Origin: Burkholderiaceae bacterium | Lineage (GTDB): Bacteria > Pseudomonadota > Gammaproteobacteria > Burkholderiales > Burkholderiaceae_C | Direction: 5' to 3' | NCBI GenBank assembly: GCA_016790175.1 | Contig: JAEUPI010000235.1 | Coordinates: forward strand, 1-36,367 | Length of the DNA: 36,367 bases | In this document: positions 26,835-35,086 of the stretch, piece by piece | Layout: every line of letters begins with the position of its first letter | How positions within the stretch are numbered: position 1 is the first letter of the stretch | Translations under genes and position numbers: made by a program | The notes under the pieces: model-generated | Told to the model about the DNA's origin: nothing | The model's input: the letters and a program-made list of their open reading frames with translations, nothing else | Database searches by the model: none

Positions 26835-28079
26835 TCAGACGCGGCGCAGCACCAGGGACCCGTTCGTGCCGCCGAAGCCGAAGTTGTTCTTCAAGGCGAC
26901 GTCGATGCGCATCTCGCGTGCCTGGTTGGCGCAGTAGTCCAGATCGCACTCAGGGTCCTGCTCGAAGATGTTGATCGTCGGCGGTGAAACCTGGTTGGCG
27001 ATGGCCAGAGTGGCGAATACCGTTTCGATGCCACCGGCGCCGCCGAGCAGGTGGCCCGTCATCGACTTGGTGGAGTTGACGACCATCTTGCGCGCATGAT
27101 CGCCGAAGGTGAGCTTGATCGCGTTGGTCTCGTTGATGTCACCCAGTGGCGTCGACGTGCCGTGTGCATTCAGGTAGTTGACCTGGGCCGCATCGATGCC
27201 GGCATTGCGCAAAGCGGCAACCATGGCCCGCCGCGGCCCCTCCTGGTTCGGCGCGGTGATGTGACCGGCATCGGCACTCATGCCGTAGCCCGCCAGCTCG
27301 GCATAGACCCTCGCCCCGCGTGCCCTGGCGTGCTCGTATTCCTCGAGCACCATCACGCCGGCGCCTTCGCCGAGCACGAATCCGTCGCGCCCTTTGTCGA
27401 ACGGCCGTGACGCCGTGGCCGGATCATCGTTTCGCGTCGACAGTGCACGCATCGCCGCAAAGCCGCCGACGCCCAGCGGCGAGACGGCCGCCTCGGTGCC
27501 GCCGGCGATCATGACGTCGGCATCGCCGTACTCGATGAGTCGGCCCGCCTCGCCGATGCAATGCAGACCCGTGGTGCATGCGGTCACCACCGACAGGTTC
27601 GGCCCCTTGAAGCCGAAGCGGATCGAGATCTGCCCGGCGACCATGTTGATGATCGATCCCGGAATGAAGAATGGCGAGATCCGCCGCGGCCCGCGCTGCG
27701 CGAGTTCGCCGTGCGTCTCCTCGATCAGCGGAAGGCCGCCGATCCCCGAACCGACCACGCAGCCGATGCGCTCGGCACGCTCCTCGCTCAGTTGTCCGTT
27801 CGTCGGCAGTCCGGCGTCCTGCACCGCCTGCACCGCGGCGGCGAGGCCGAACTGGATGAACGTGTCGACGTGCCGTGCCTCTTTGGCGGGGATGTACTGC
27901 TCGACGTTGAAGCCCTTGACCTCGCCGGCGAAGCGACAGGCAAAGGGTGTGGCGTCGAATCGCGTGATGTTGGCGATGCCCGATTCGCCGGCGAGCAGCC
28001 GGTTCCACGACTCGGCGACCGTGTTCCCGAGCGGCGTGACCAGCCCGAGACCCGTGATGACAACGCGCCGACGCGACAT
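26835..28079 (-). CDS. fabF: Beta-ketoacyl-ACP synthase II
   Basis: The 414-residue condensing enzyme elongates acyl-ACP with malonyl-ACP. The Cys-His-His triad is visible: Cys in VVTACTTGLH, His in NAHGTSTPLGD and His in KSMTGHLLGGAGG. GFGGTNGSL at the end is typical. It starts nine bases after the acpP stop, the same acpP-fabF order as in E. coli. Confidence 0.97.
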   Translation of the reverse strand: MSRRRVVITGLGLVTPLGNTVAESWNRLLAGESGIANITRFDATPFACRFAGEVKGFNVEQYIPAKEARHVDTFIQFGLAAAVQAVQDAGLPTNGQLSEERAERIGCVVGSGIGGLPLIEETHGELAQRGPRRISPFFIPGSIINMVAGQISIRFGFKGPNLSVVTACTTGLHCIGEAGRLIEYGDADVMIAGGTEAAVSPLGVGGFAAMRALSTRNDDPATASRPFDKGRDGFVLGEGAGVMVLEEYEHARARGARVYAELAGYGMSADAGHITAPNQEGPRRAMVAALRNAGIDAAQVNYLNAHGTSTPLGDINETNAIKLTFGDHARKMVVNSTKSMTGHLLGGAGGIETVFATLAIANQVSPPTINIFEQDPECDLDYCANQAREMRIDVALKNNFGFGGTNGSLVLRRV

Positions 28080-28088
28080 GATCGTCGA

Positions 28089-28328
28089 TCAGGCCTTCTG
28101 GTGCTTGGTGGCGTAGTCGACCGCAAGCTGCACGGTGGTGATCTTCTCGGCCTCTTCGTCGGGAATCTCGATCCCGAACTCGTCTTCGAGAGCCATCACC
28201 AGTTCGACGGTGTCAAGCGAGTCGGCGCCCAGGTCGGCCACGAAGGCCTTTTCGTTGGTGACATCCGACTCGGGCACGCCCAACTGCTCGGCGATGATCT
28301 TCTTGACACGCGCTTCAATATCGCTCAT
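28089..28328 (-). CDS. acpP: Acyl carrier protein
   Basis: A 79-residue acidic carrier protein. Ser37 in [12 protein letters not shown] is the 4'-phosphopantetheine site, added by AcpS (15043-15444). GGAGGAG lies just upstream of the ATG, a strong ribosome-binding site suiting one of the most abundant cell proteins. A 179-base gap with its own promoter candidate separates it from fabG. Confidence 0.97.
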   Translation of the reverse strand: MSDIEARVKKIIAEQLGVPESDVTNEKAFVADLGADSLDTVELVMALEDEFGIEIPDEEAEKITTVQLAVDYATKHQKA

Positions 28329-28364
28329 GACTCCTCCAGGAGTGGCTTTGGCAAACAGCGCGCG

Positions 28365-28370
28365 ATTCTA
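28365..28370 (-). promoter_or_regulatory. Candidate acpP promoter -10 box (TAGAAT)
   Basis: Read on the - strand, GTAGAATCGCG places TAGAAT about 37 bases before the acpP start. A -35 match was not found. Separate promotion of acpP inside the fab cluster is known in E. coli and would explain the large gap here. Confidence 0.45.
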
Positions 28371-28469
28371 CGGCCTGGGGCCGGCCCAGCCGGGTGCGCG
28401 ACCGGGCCAGCCTTCTCCCACCAGCTAGCCCCAGCCGTCGCACGCGAGACACGCGACGTCGTTCGCCAG

Positions 28470-28501
28470 GCGCAAGCCCGTCCGCAGGGACGGGCTTGCG
28501 C
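28470..28501. other. Perfect 14-bp hairpin between fabG and acpP
   Basis: GCGCAAGCCCGTCC is followed by a four-base loop and its exact complement. It starts seven bases after the fabG stop in the direction of transcription. No T-run follows, so it is either a 3'-end stabiliser for the upstream fab mRNA or a rho-assisted stop. Confidence 0.6.
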
Positions 28502-28507
28502 GCGGGC

Positions 28508-29254
28508 TCACCCCATCCACATGCCGCCGTTGACGTGCAGCTCGGTGCCCGTGATGTAGCCTGCCTCGGCCGACGCCAGGAAAGCCACGGCATGCGCCAC
28601 ATCCTCCGGTGTGCCCAGACGCGCAAGCGGGATCTGTGCCATCAACGCCTGCCGCTGCGCATCGTTGAGGGCCTCGGTCATATCGGTGGCAATGAAGCCC
28701 GGTGCCACGCAGTTCACCGTGATCTGCCGGCTGGCCAGCTCGCGCGCCAGCGCTCGGGTGAGGCCGGCCACGCCGGCCTTGGCGGCCGCATAGTTGGCCT
28801 GCCCCGCGTTGCCGCTGGCGCCCACCACCGACGTGATGTTCACGATGCGGCCATGGCGCTGCTTCATCATCGGCCGCATCGCCGTGCGACACAGGCGGAA
28901 GACGGCACTCAGGTTCGTGTCCAGCACGGCCGCCCAGTCGTCGTCCTTCATTCGCATTGCCAGACCGTCTCGCGTGATGCCCGCGTTGTTGACCAGCACG
29001 TGAAGACCACCCTCTTGCTTGACGATGCCGTCGATCAGCGCATCGCCCGCCGCGCCGTCGTTGACATCGAGCACGGCTCCCCGGCAGCTCGGCCAGGCGG
29101 CCAGCGCGTCGGTGACCGCCGCTGCGCCGGCGTCACTCGTGGCCGTGCCGATCACGCGATGGCCGCGGGCGGCGAGCACCGCCGCAATGGCACGACCGAT
29201 GCCGCGCGAAGCGCCGGTGACGAGCGCTACGGTGTGGGTGTTGGCTGAGATCAC
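28508..29254 (-). CDS. fabG: 3-oxoacyl-ACP reductase
   Basis: A 248-residue short-chain dehydrogenase/reductase using NADPH to reduce 3-oxoacyl-ACP. TGASRGIG (nucleotide loop), NNAG, Ser in NITSVVGASG and YAAAK form the SDR set. A GTG start at 29254 overlaps the fabD stop (GTGA); much longer in-frame upstream sequence is a shadow of fabD. Confidence 0.96.
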   Translation of the reverse strand: MISANTHTVALVTGASRGIGRAIAAVLAARGHRVIGTATSDAGAAAVTDALAAWPSCRGAVLDVNDGAAGDALIDGIVKQEGGLHVLVNNAGITRDGLAMRMKDDDWAAVLDTNLSAVFRLCRTAMRPMMKQRHGRIVNITSVVGASGNAGQANYAAAKAGVAGLTRALARELASRQITVNCVAPGFIATDMTEALNDAQRQALMAQIPLARLGTPEDVAHAVAFLASAEAGYITGTELHVNGGMWMG

Positions 29255-30192
29255 GCCAGTGCCGCCTGCATCTCGGCAAGCGAGGCCGGGTCGAACACTG
29301 CGCCGCCCTGCAACTCGCCGTCGATGCGTTTGGTCATGCCGGCCAGCACCTTGCCCGGGCCGCACTCGATCACCTGCGACAAGCCGCGACCGCGCAGCGC
29401 GTTGATGACCTCGACCCAGCGCACCGGCCCGAACGCCTGCCTGTACAAGGCATCGCGAATCGCCTGCGGATCGCCGACGACGGCCACATCGACGTTGTTC
29501 ACCACCGGAATTCGGGGCGCGACGACCGGCACGCCGGCCAATCGCTGCTTCAAGGCCTCGGCTGCAGGCCGCATCAGTGCGCAATGGAACGGCGCCGACA
29601 CCGGCAACGGCAGCGTGCGCTTGGCGCCCATGCCCTTGAGCAGCTCGCAAGCCTTGTCGACGCCCGCCTTTGCGCCGGAGATGACCGTCTGTTTCGGATC
29701 GTTGAAGTTCGCTGCACTCACCACGGCACCGGCTTCGGCCGCCGCGCGCTGGCAGCCCTCGACCACGGCGGCCGCCTCCAAGCCGAGGATGGCGGCCATC
29801 GCGCCCTCGCCCACCGGCACGGCCGACTGCATCGCCTGCGCACGGAACCGCACCAGTGGCAAGGCATCGGCGAGCGTCAGCGCACCGGCTGCGACCAGCG
29901 CGCTGTATTCGCCCAGCGAATGCCCGGCCACGGCCGACGGTTCTGCACCGCCTTCCGCCCGCCAGGCGCGATAACAGGCGACGGCCGCCGCCAGCATGAC
30001 GGGCTGGGTGTTGGTGGTCAGGTCCAGCTGCTCCTTCGGGCCTTCGCGGATCAGGCGCGCCATGTCCTCGCCGAGGGCCTGCGAGGCCTCGTCGAGCGTC
30101 TGGCGCACCGCCGCGTGGTCGCCCCACGCATCGAGCATGCCCACGCTCTGCGAGCCCTGGCCAGGGAAGACAAATGCAAACGGCTTCATCAT
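29251..30192 (-). CDS. fabD: Malonyl-CoA:ACP transacylase
   Basis: The 313-residue enzyme loads malonyl groups on ACP. FPGQGSQSVGML is at the N terminus, the nucleophile Ser92 is in GHSLGEYS and the catalytic His is in SAPFHCALM. The adjacent ATGs at 30192 and 30189 are both possible; a GTG at 30225 would add 11 atypical residues. fabG overlaps its end. Confidence 0.96.
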   Translation of the reverse strand: MMKPFAFVFPGQGSQSVGMLDAWGDHAAVRQTLDEASQALGEDMARLIREGPKEQLDLTTNTQPVMLAAAVACYRAWRAEGGAEPSAVAGHSLGEYSALVAAGALTLADALPLVRFRAQAMQSAVPVGEGAMAAILGLEAAAVVEGCQRAAAEAGAVVSAANFNDPKQTVISGAKAGVDKACELLKGMGAKRTLPLPVSAPFHCALMRPAAEALKQRLAGVPVVAPRIPVVNNVDVAVVGDPQAIRDALYRQAFGPVRWVEVINALRGRGLSQVIECGPGKVLAGMTKRIDGELQGGAVFDPASLAEMQAALA

Positions 30193-30232
30193 CTTCGATT
30201 CGGGCGAGCGGCGAACACCGCTCACCGCTGCT

Positions 30233-31222
30233 TCACATGTCCAGCAAGACGGCGCCCCAGGTGAAGCCGCCGCCCACGCCCTCGAGCATCACGGTGTCGC
30301 CGGCGCGGACGCGACCTCCGCGCATCGCGACGTCGAGCGCCAGCGGAATCGACGCAGCCGACGTATTGCCATGCTCGTCGACGGTGACGATCAGCTTGTC
30401 CAGCGGGAGTTTCAGCTTGCGCGCCGTGCCCTGCATGATCCGGATATTGGCCTGATGCGGGATCAGCCAGTCGATGTCGGTATCGCTGCGACCGGCCTTC
30501 GCCAGCACGGCACGCGCCGACTCCTCCAGGACCTTCACCGCCAGTTTGAATACGGCGGGACCATCCATCTTCAGCGTCGGGTCGCCCAGCACCCGGCCCC
30601 CAGACACCGTGCCCGGCGTGCACAGGATGTCGCGGTACGCGCCGTCGGCATGCAGGTCGCTGGCCAGCAAGCCCGGCCGATCGCTCGCCTCGAGCACCAC
30701 GGCGCCGGCGCCGTCGCCGAACAAGACGCAGGTCGTACGGTCGTCGAAGTCGAGGATGCGCGAGAACACCTCCGCGCCGATCACGAGCGACCGGCGGGCG
30801 CTGCCGGTGCGGATCAGCGCATCGGCCACGGTGAGCGCATAGACGAAGCCCGAGCACACCGCCTGCACGTCGAAGGCTGGACATCCGGCCACGCCCAGCT
30901 TGTGCTGCACGATGGTGGCCGTCGAGGGAAACACCATGTCGGGCGTCGACGTGGCGACGATGATCAGATCGATCTCGCCGGCCTTTCGGCCGGCGGCCTC
31001 CAGCGCATGCCGTGCCGCCTCGAGCGCCAGATCGCTGGCGGTCTGCTCAGGAGCCGCGAAATGCCGGGCCCGAATACCGGTGCGCTCGATGATCCACTCG
31101 TCGCTGGTCTCGATGCCCCGCGCGGCCAGCTGGGCCGCCAGCTCCGCATTCGTCACGCGCCTGGCCGGCAGCATGCTGCCGGTACCGGTGATCCGTGAGA
31201 AGCGAGGTGCGACGCCGGTCAT
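30233..31222 (-). CDS. fabH: Beta-ketoacyl-ACP synthase III
   Basis: A 329-residue initiating condensing enzyme joining acetyl-CoA and malonyl-ACP. The triad Cys123 ([11 protein letters not shown]), His ([10 protein letters not shown]) and Asn (HGNTSAAS) is complete. The ATG overlaps the plsX stop (ATGA), as expected for coupled plsX-fabH translation. Confidence 0.97.
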   Translation of the reverse strand: MTGVAPRFSRITGTGSMLPARRVTNAELAAQLAARGIETSDEWIIERTGIRARHFAAPEQTASDLALEAARHALEAAGRKAGEIDLIIVATSTPDMVFPSTATIVQHKLGVAGCPAFDVQAVCSGFVYALTVADALIRTGSARRSLVIGAEVFSRILDFDDRTTCVLFGDGAGAVVLEASDRPGLLASDLHADGAYRDILCTPGTVSGGRVLGDPTLKMDGPAVFKLAVKVLEESARAVLAKAGRSDTDIDWLIPHQANIRIMQGTARKLKLPLDKLIVTVDEHGNTSAASIPLALDVAMRGGRVRAGDTVMLEGVGGGFTWGAVLLDM

Positions 31223-32310
31223 CCCGCTTCGGCGCGCACTGGCTCGTCGCTCGCCGTGGCTGCCGGCAGCGCTTGCAGCGTTTCGAGGATGCGGTCGTGC
31301 ACGCGGTCGAGTAGTCGGTTGCGGGCGGCATCATACGCGCGCGCCAGCGCATGCTCGAAGGCAAAGGCATCGGCCGAACCGTGGCTCTTGAAGACCAACC
31401 CGCGCAGGCCGAGCAGCGCGGCACCGTTGTAGCGACGCGGGTCGACGCGGGCCTTGAAGCGATTGAGTACCGGCATCGCCATCAATGCCGCGAGCTTGGA
31501 GCCGAGTGTCCGCGTGAATTCCTCGCGGATGAACCCGCTCAGCATGCCGGCAAGCCCCTCGGCCGTCTTCAGCAGCACGTTGCCGACGAAACCATCGCAG
31601 ACCACGATGTCGGTGGTGCCCTTGAAGATGTCGTTGCCCTCCACGTTGCCGTGGAAGTTGAGGTGGCCGCCGTCGGCGGCCGCGCGCAGCAGCTCGGCGG
31701 CGCGCTTGATCGTCTCGCTGCCCTTGATGGCCTCCTCGCCGATGTTGAGCAGCCCGACGCCCGGGTTCTCCTTGCCTTCCACGGCTGTGACCAGCGCACT
31801 GCCCATCACCGCGAACTGCAGCAGATGCTCGGCCGTGCAATCGACGTTGGCACCGAGGTCGAGCACGGTGGTGTACCCGTTTCGCGCGTGCGGCAGCACG
31901 GTGGCAATCGCAGGCCGGTCGATGCCCTCGAGCGTCTTCAGCAGGTAACGCGCCACGGCCATCAGCGCGCCGGTATTGCCGGCCGACACGCAGGCGTCGG
32001 CCTGGACCTGGCCGGCTGCATCGGGCTTGAGCTGCGCGATGGCCACGCGCAACGACGAATCCTTCTTGCGCCGCAGGGCGACCTCCACCGGGTCGTCCAT
32101 CGTCACGACCTCGCTGGCGTGCACGACTCGCGTGCGCTCCCAGGTCTGGGCGCCTTGCAGTGCGTCGGCGGACCCCACGAGCACCAGCTCGGCGCTCGGG
32201 TGGGACTTCAGGAATGCCCGGCAGGCGGGCAGCGTCGTGCCCACACCATGGTCGCCGCCCATGCAATCGACGGCGATGCGCACACGCTCCAGCGGCTGGA
32301 TAGCACTCAC
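31219..32310 (-). CDS. plsX: Phosphate acyltransferase PlsX
   Basis: The 363-residue enzyme makes acyl-phosphate from acyl-ACP for phospholipid synthesis. [11 protein letters not shown] near the N terminus, [32 protein letters not shown] and [14 protein letters not shown] are PlsX landmarks. A GTG start at 32310 is used; no ATG fits. There is no obvious ribosome-binding site. Confidence 0.96.
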   Translation of the reverse strand: MSAIQPLERVRIAVDCMGGDHGVGTTLPACRAFLKSHPSAELVLVGSADALQGAQTWERTRVVHASEVVTMDDPVEVALRRKKDSSLRVAIAQLKPDAAGQVQADACVSAGNTGALMAVARYLLKTLEGIDRPAIATVLPHARNGYTTVLDLGANVDCTAEHLLQFAVMGSALVTAVEGKENPGVGLLNIGEEAIKGSETIKRAAELLRAAADGGHLNFHGNVEGNDIFKGTTDIVVCDGFVGNVLLKTAEGLAGMLSGFIREEFTRTLGSKLAALMAMPVLNRFKARVDPRRYNGAALLGLRGLVFKSHGSADAFAFEHALARAYDAARNRLLDRVHDRILETLQALPAATASDEPVRAEAG

Positions 32311-32357
32311 TCAGCGCGACGGCAACTCAAGCCAGGCAGGCCGGCATGCGGAACGAA

Positions 32358-32378
32358 CGTCCGGCGACGTGCCGGACG
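32358..32378. other. Eight-pair hairpin between rpmF and plsX
   Basis: CGTCCGGC, loop GACGT, GCCGGACG lies just after the rpmF stop. With no T-run it is a weak terminator or a processing/stability element that lets rpmF, whose product is abundant, be expressed above plsX. Confidence 0.4.
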
Positions 32379-32389
32379 CCGACAGCTCA

Positions 32390-32572
32390 TCACGCGTCGG
32401 ACTTCGACTTCAGCACCTTGCGGCCGCGGTAGAAGCCGGTCGGGCTGATGTGGTGCCGCAGATGCGTTTCGCCCGTCGTGGGCTCGATCGCGGTGCCGGG
32501 CGTGCCCAGCGCGTTGTGCGAGCGATGCATGCCGCGCTTGGACGGCGACTTCTTGTTCTGCTGAACGGCCAT
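32390..32572 (-). CDS. rpmF: 50S ribosomal protein L32
   Basis: A 60-residue basic ribosomal protein. [19 protein letters not shown] is the classic L32 N terminus, and the C terminus ([12 protein letters not shown]) is also typical. GGAGAA before the ATG provides the ribosome-binding site. An in-frame extension to 32800 has no support. The yceD-rpmF-plsX order matches E. coli. Confidence 0.97.
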   Translation of the reverse strand: MAVQQNKKSPSKRGMHRSHNALGTPGTAIEPTTGETHLRHHISPTGFYRGRKVLKSKSDA

Positions 32573-32692
32573 GGGGTTCTCCGGTGTCGCCCCGGCACCG
32601 CGGCCACCGCCGCAACCACGTTGGGGGCGATCCGGCAGCCGTTCCCGGGGTTGCGGGCTGCGGGAGGGCCCGGCCCGGTTGGGAAACGGCGA

Positions 32693-32701
32693 AGTATACC
32701 A
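32693..32701 (-). promoter_or_regulatory. Extended -10 promoter candidate for rpmF
   Basis: On the - strand TGG precedes TATACT, an extended -10 element (TGnTATAAT type), about 120 bases before the rpmF start in the DUF177-rpmF gap. No good -35 is present, which extended -10 promoters can tolerate. Confidence 0.5.
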
Positions 32702-32723
32702 GCGACGCCCCTGCCGTCGGGGG

Positions 32724-33275
32724 TCACTCCCGCGTACGCAAGCGCAGATCCGCAAGAACCGAGAACGGGCTTTCGGTGGTCCGCACGGGCTGAGCGGCAT
32801 CCGACTGCGCGGCGGTCAGCGGTGCCGGACACTGGTCGTGTCGCGGCACGAGCGGCAGCGCCAGCAGGAGCTCGTCTTCCACAAGCTGGCGCAGATCGAT
32901 GCTCGGCACCAGCGCCAGCACGTCGAACTCGCTCTCGGCGTCCAGCGCCTCTGCCTCGGCCTCACCGCGCACGAAACGGATCGGTGAATCGGCTTCGAGC
33001 GGCAGGCGCAGCGGCGCCAGGCAGCGCTGGCAGGTCAGCCATACCGACGTCCGGGCGTGCAGATGCAGCCAGGTTTGTTGCTCTCGCTCCGCCACGGTAC
33101 GGCACTCGCCGCGCACCGCCCATTCCACGGGCTCCGGCACGGCGTCCTGCGGCGGCTGCTGCGACTGCCGCAACCGAGGCAGCTCGTCGATGGGCCAGAC
33201 GCCCTCGATGCGCCCGCCTTCCTGTGCAAACGCCGCCACGTCCAGGCGCATGGGATCGGGCACACGACGCGGCAT
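32724..33275 (-). CDS. yceD: DUF177 (YceD) family protein
   Basis: A 183-residue acidic protein of the YceD family, always near rpmF in proteobacteria and linked in plants and bacteria to 23S rRNA accumulation. CQRCL ([12 protein letters not shown]) is the family's CxxC region, followed by the acidic [16 protein letters not shown] and [16 protein letters not shown] segments. The ATG at 33275 is preferred over one at 33251; an extension to 33365 would run into the divergent maf gene. Confidence 0.9.
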   Translation of the reverse strand: MPRRVPDPMRLDVAAFAQEGGRIEGVWPIDELPRLRQSQQPPQDAVPEPVEWAVRGECRTVAEREQQTWLHLHARTSVWLTCQRCLAPLRLPLEADSPIRFVRGEAEAEALDAESEFDVLALVPSIDLRQLVEDELLLALPLVPRHDQCPAPLTAAQSDAAQPVRTTESPFSVLADLRLRTRE

Positions 33276-33315
33276 CGGCGCAGTGTACGGGTGCCTTCGC
33301 CCGCAAGTCGGGTGG

Positions 33316-33321
33316 GACAAT
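33316..33321 (+). promoter_or_regulatory. Candidate maf -10 box (GACAAT), near-leaderless
   Basis: GGGACAATCGCGCC directly precedes the maf ATG, so a transcript would begin at or within a few bases of the start codon. No ribosome-binding site is seen, in line with leaderless or very short-leader mRNA. Confidence 0.35.
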
Positions 33322-33327
33322 CGCGCC

Positions 33328-33930
33328 ATGTCGGAAGCGCCGCTTCGGCTGATTCTCGCCTCCACATCGCGCTACCGCCGCGAGCTGCTGCAGCGCCTGC
33401 GCCTGCCGTTCGAGGTCCGCGCGCCGGAGGTCGACGAAACCGCTCGTGCAGGCGAAGAGCCGGCCCATCTGGCCGAGCGTCTGGCACTGGCCAAGGCGAG
33501 GGCCATCGCGCGGCTCGACCACGAGGCGGTCGTGATCGGGTCCGACCAGGTGGCCGATTTGGCGGGCCAGGCGATCGGCAAACCGGGCACCCACGAGAAC
33601 GCTACCGCCCAATTGCGCGCCATGAGCGGCCGCGAGGTGGTGTTCCACACCGCCGTGGCGGTGGTGCATGCCGGCGGCGGTTTCGAGCAGGTGCAGCGGG
33701 CACCGGTCGTGGTGCGCTTCCGCGCTCTCGACGACGCCGCGATCGAGCGCTATCTGCGCGCCGAGCAGCCGTACGACTGCGCCGGCGGCGCCAAGTGCGA
33801 GACGCTCGGCATCGCGCTCACCGAGGCGATCGAATCGGACGATCCCACCGCCCTCGTGGGTCTGCCGCTGATTCGCGCCTGTGCGCTGCTTCGAGCCGCC
33901 GGCTTCGACCCGTTGCGCCACGCGTCATGA
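33328..33930 (+). CDS. yceF: Maf/YceF family nucleotide pyrophosphatase
   Basis: The 200-residue protein has the Maf signatures LILASTSRYRRELLQRL, APEVDE, SDQVADL, and DCAGGAKCETLGIAL. The sequence and its position divergent from yceD match the YceF branch, whose E. coli member hydrolyses 7-methyl-GTP. It is followed by a methyltransferase gene with an ATGA overlap. Confidence 0.93.
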   Translation: MSEAPLRLILASTSRYRRELLQRLRLPFEVRAPEVDETARAGEEPAHLAERLALAKARAIARLDHEAVVIGSDQVADLAGQAIGKPGTHENATAQLRAMSGREVVFHTAVAVVHAGGGFEQVQRAPVVVRFRALDDAAIERYLRAEQPYDCAGGAKCETLGIALTEAIESDDPTALVGLPLIRACALLRAAGFDPLRHAS

Positions 33931-34718
33931 GCCGCGCGACGCAAACCACCGGCACGCTGGTGCTGGTGCCCAATGCGCTGGACTTCGGCGCCTCGGAGCT
34001 GGGCGATCTGACGGCGGCGCTGCCCCTGCCGGTGCTGCAGCGGGCGGCGACGATCGCACACTGGGTGGTGGAAGACGCCAAGTCGGCACGCGCCTTCCTG
34101 CGCCGGGTGGCAGCGGTGGCGCCGTTGCGATTGCCGATCCAACAGCTCGACATCCAGGAGCTGCCCAGGGCCGACAAGTCGGCCGAAAGAGCAGCCGCCA
34201 AGGCAACCGTGTCCACGGCCGAGATCCACCTGCTGCTGGCGCCAGCCCGCAATGGCGCCGACGTGGCCTTGCTCACCGAAGCCGGCCTGCCCGCGGTGGC
34301 CGACCCGGGTGCGGCGCTGGTGCGCGAGGCGCACACGCTCGGCCTGCGTGTCGAGCCGTTGCCCGGCCCCAGCGCCTTGATGCTGGCGCTCGCTGCCAGC
34401 GGGCTCAACGGGCAGCAATTCGCCTTCGTGGGCTATCTGCCGGTGAATGCCGAGGAGCGGGCGCATCGCATCCGCGAACTCGAAACGCAGTCGCGCCGCG
34501 CGCACCAGACCCAGATCGCGATCGAGACGCCCTACCGCAATCCCGCGATCCTCAAGGCGCTGGTCGACCATCTGCAGCCGGCCACACGGCTGGCCGTGGC
34601 CTGTGCGCTGACCTGGCCCCAGGGCTGGTGTCGAACACAATCCGTGAAAGCTTGGCGGACGAGCGAACTCGCCATCGACAACCGGCTACCGGCGGTCTAC
34701 CTCTGGCTCGCGGCCTGA
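33927..34718 (+). CDS. RsmI-like SAM-dependent methyltransferase (TP-methylase fold)
   Basis: A 263-residue protein of the tetrapyrrole-methylase fold. LLTEAGLPAVADPGAALVREA and VEPLPGPSALMLALAASGLNGQQFAFVGYLP match the SAM-binding loops of RsmI (16S rRNA 2'-O-methyltransferase). The N-terminal VATPIGNLGD box of true RsmI is replaced by LVPNALDFGAS and the C-terminal part is short, so it belongs to a divergent subgroup. It overlaps maf by four bases and its last 33 bases overlap the convergent VanZ-like gene. Confidence 0.85.
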   Translation: MSRATQTTGTLVLVPNALDFGASELGDLTAALPLPVLQRAATIAHWVVEDAKSARAFLRRVAAVAPLRLPIQQLDIQELPRADKSAERAAAKATVSTAEIHLLLAPARNGADVALLTEAGLPAVADPGAALVREAHTLGLRVEPLPGPSALMLALAASGLNGQQFAFVGYLPVNAEERAHRIRELETQSRRAHQTQIAIETPYRNPAILKALVDHLQPATRLAVACALTWPQGWCRTQSVKAWRTSELAIDNRLPAVYLWLAA

Positions 34719-35060
34719 GCGACGGCCGATCGCCTTGGCGGCTGCGAAGCCCAGCAACAGGCCGACGACATCAGCCCCGACATCGGCCCATTCGGCCGTG
34801 CGCGTGGCGGTGAATGACTGCAGCACCTCGATGCCGATGCCGAGCAACAGCAGCCCGACGAAGAGCTTGCGCTTCGACTCGAATTGCGCGAGTCGGCCCA
34901 GGCCCACCAGGACCGAGAAAGCCAGTGCATGCTGCACCTTGTCGGCGTGAGGGAACCACGCCTGCTTGTGCTCGGGCTCGGGCCACAGCGACAGCACCAG
35001 CCCTGCCAGCACGCAGAGCCAGAACAACCGCCGCCAAGCGGACCGCGACACCGAGATCAT
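34686..35060 (-). CDS. VanZ-like family membrane protein
   Basis: A 124-residue protein with three or four membrane segments (about 8-24, 43-57, 66-82 and 93-108). HADKVQHALAFSVLVGLG and EVLQSFTATRTAEWADVGADVVG are the VanZ-like family landmarks. Function of these short stand-alone members is unknown. It starts 26 bases after the helicase stop, so it is probably co-transcribed, and its 3' end overlaps the convergent methyltransferase gene. Confidence 0.85.
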   Translation of the reverse strand: MISVSRSAWRRLFWLCVLAGLVLSLWPEPEHKQAWFPHADKVQHALAFSVLVGLGRLAQFESKRKLFVGLLLLGIGIEVLQSFTATRTAEWADVGADVVGLLLGFAAAKAIGRRSGREPEVDRR

Positions 35061-35086
35061 CGACCGGATGGGCCGGCCGGCGCCCC

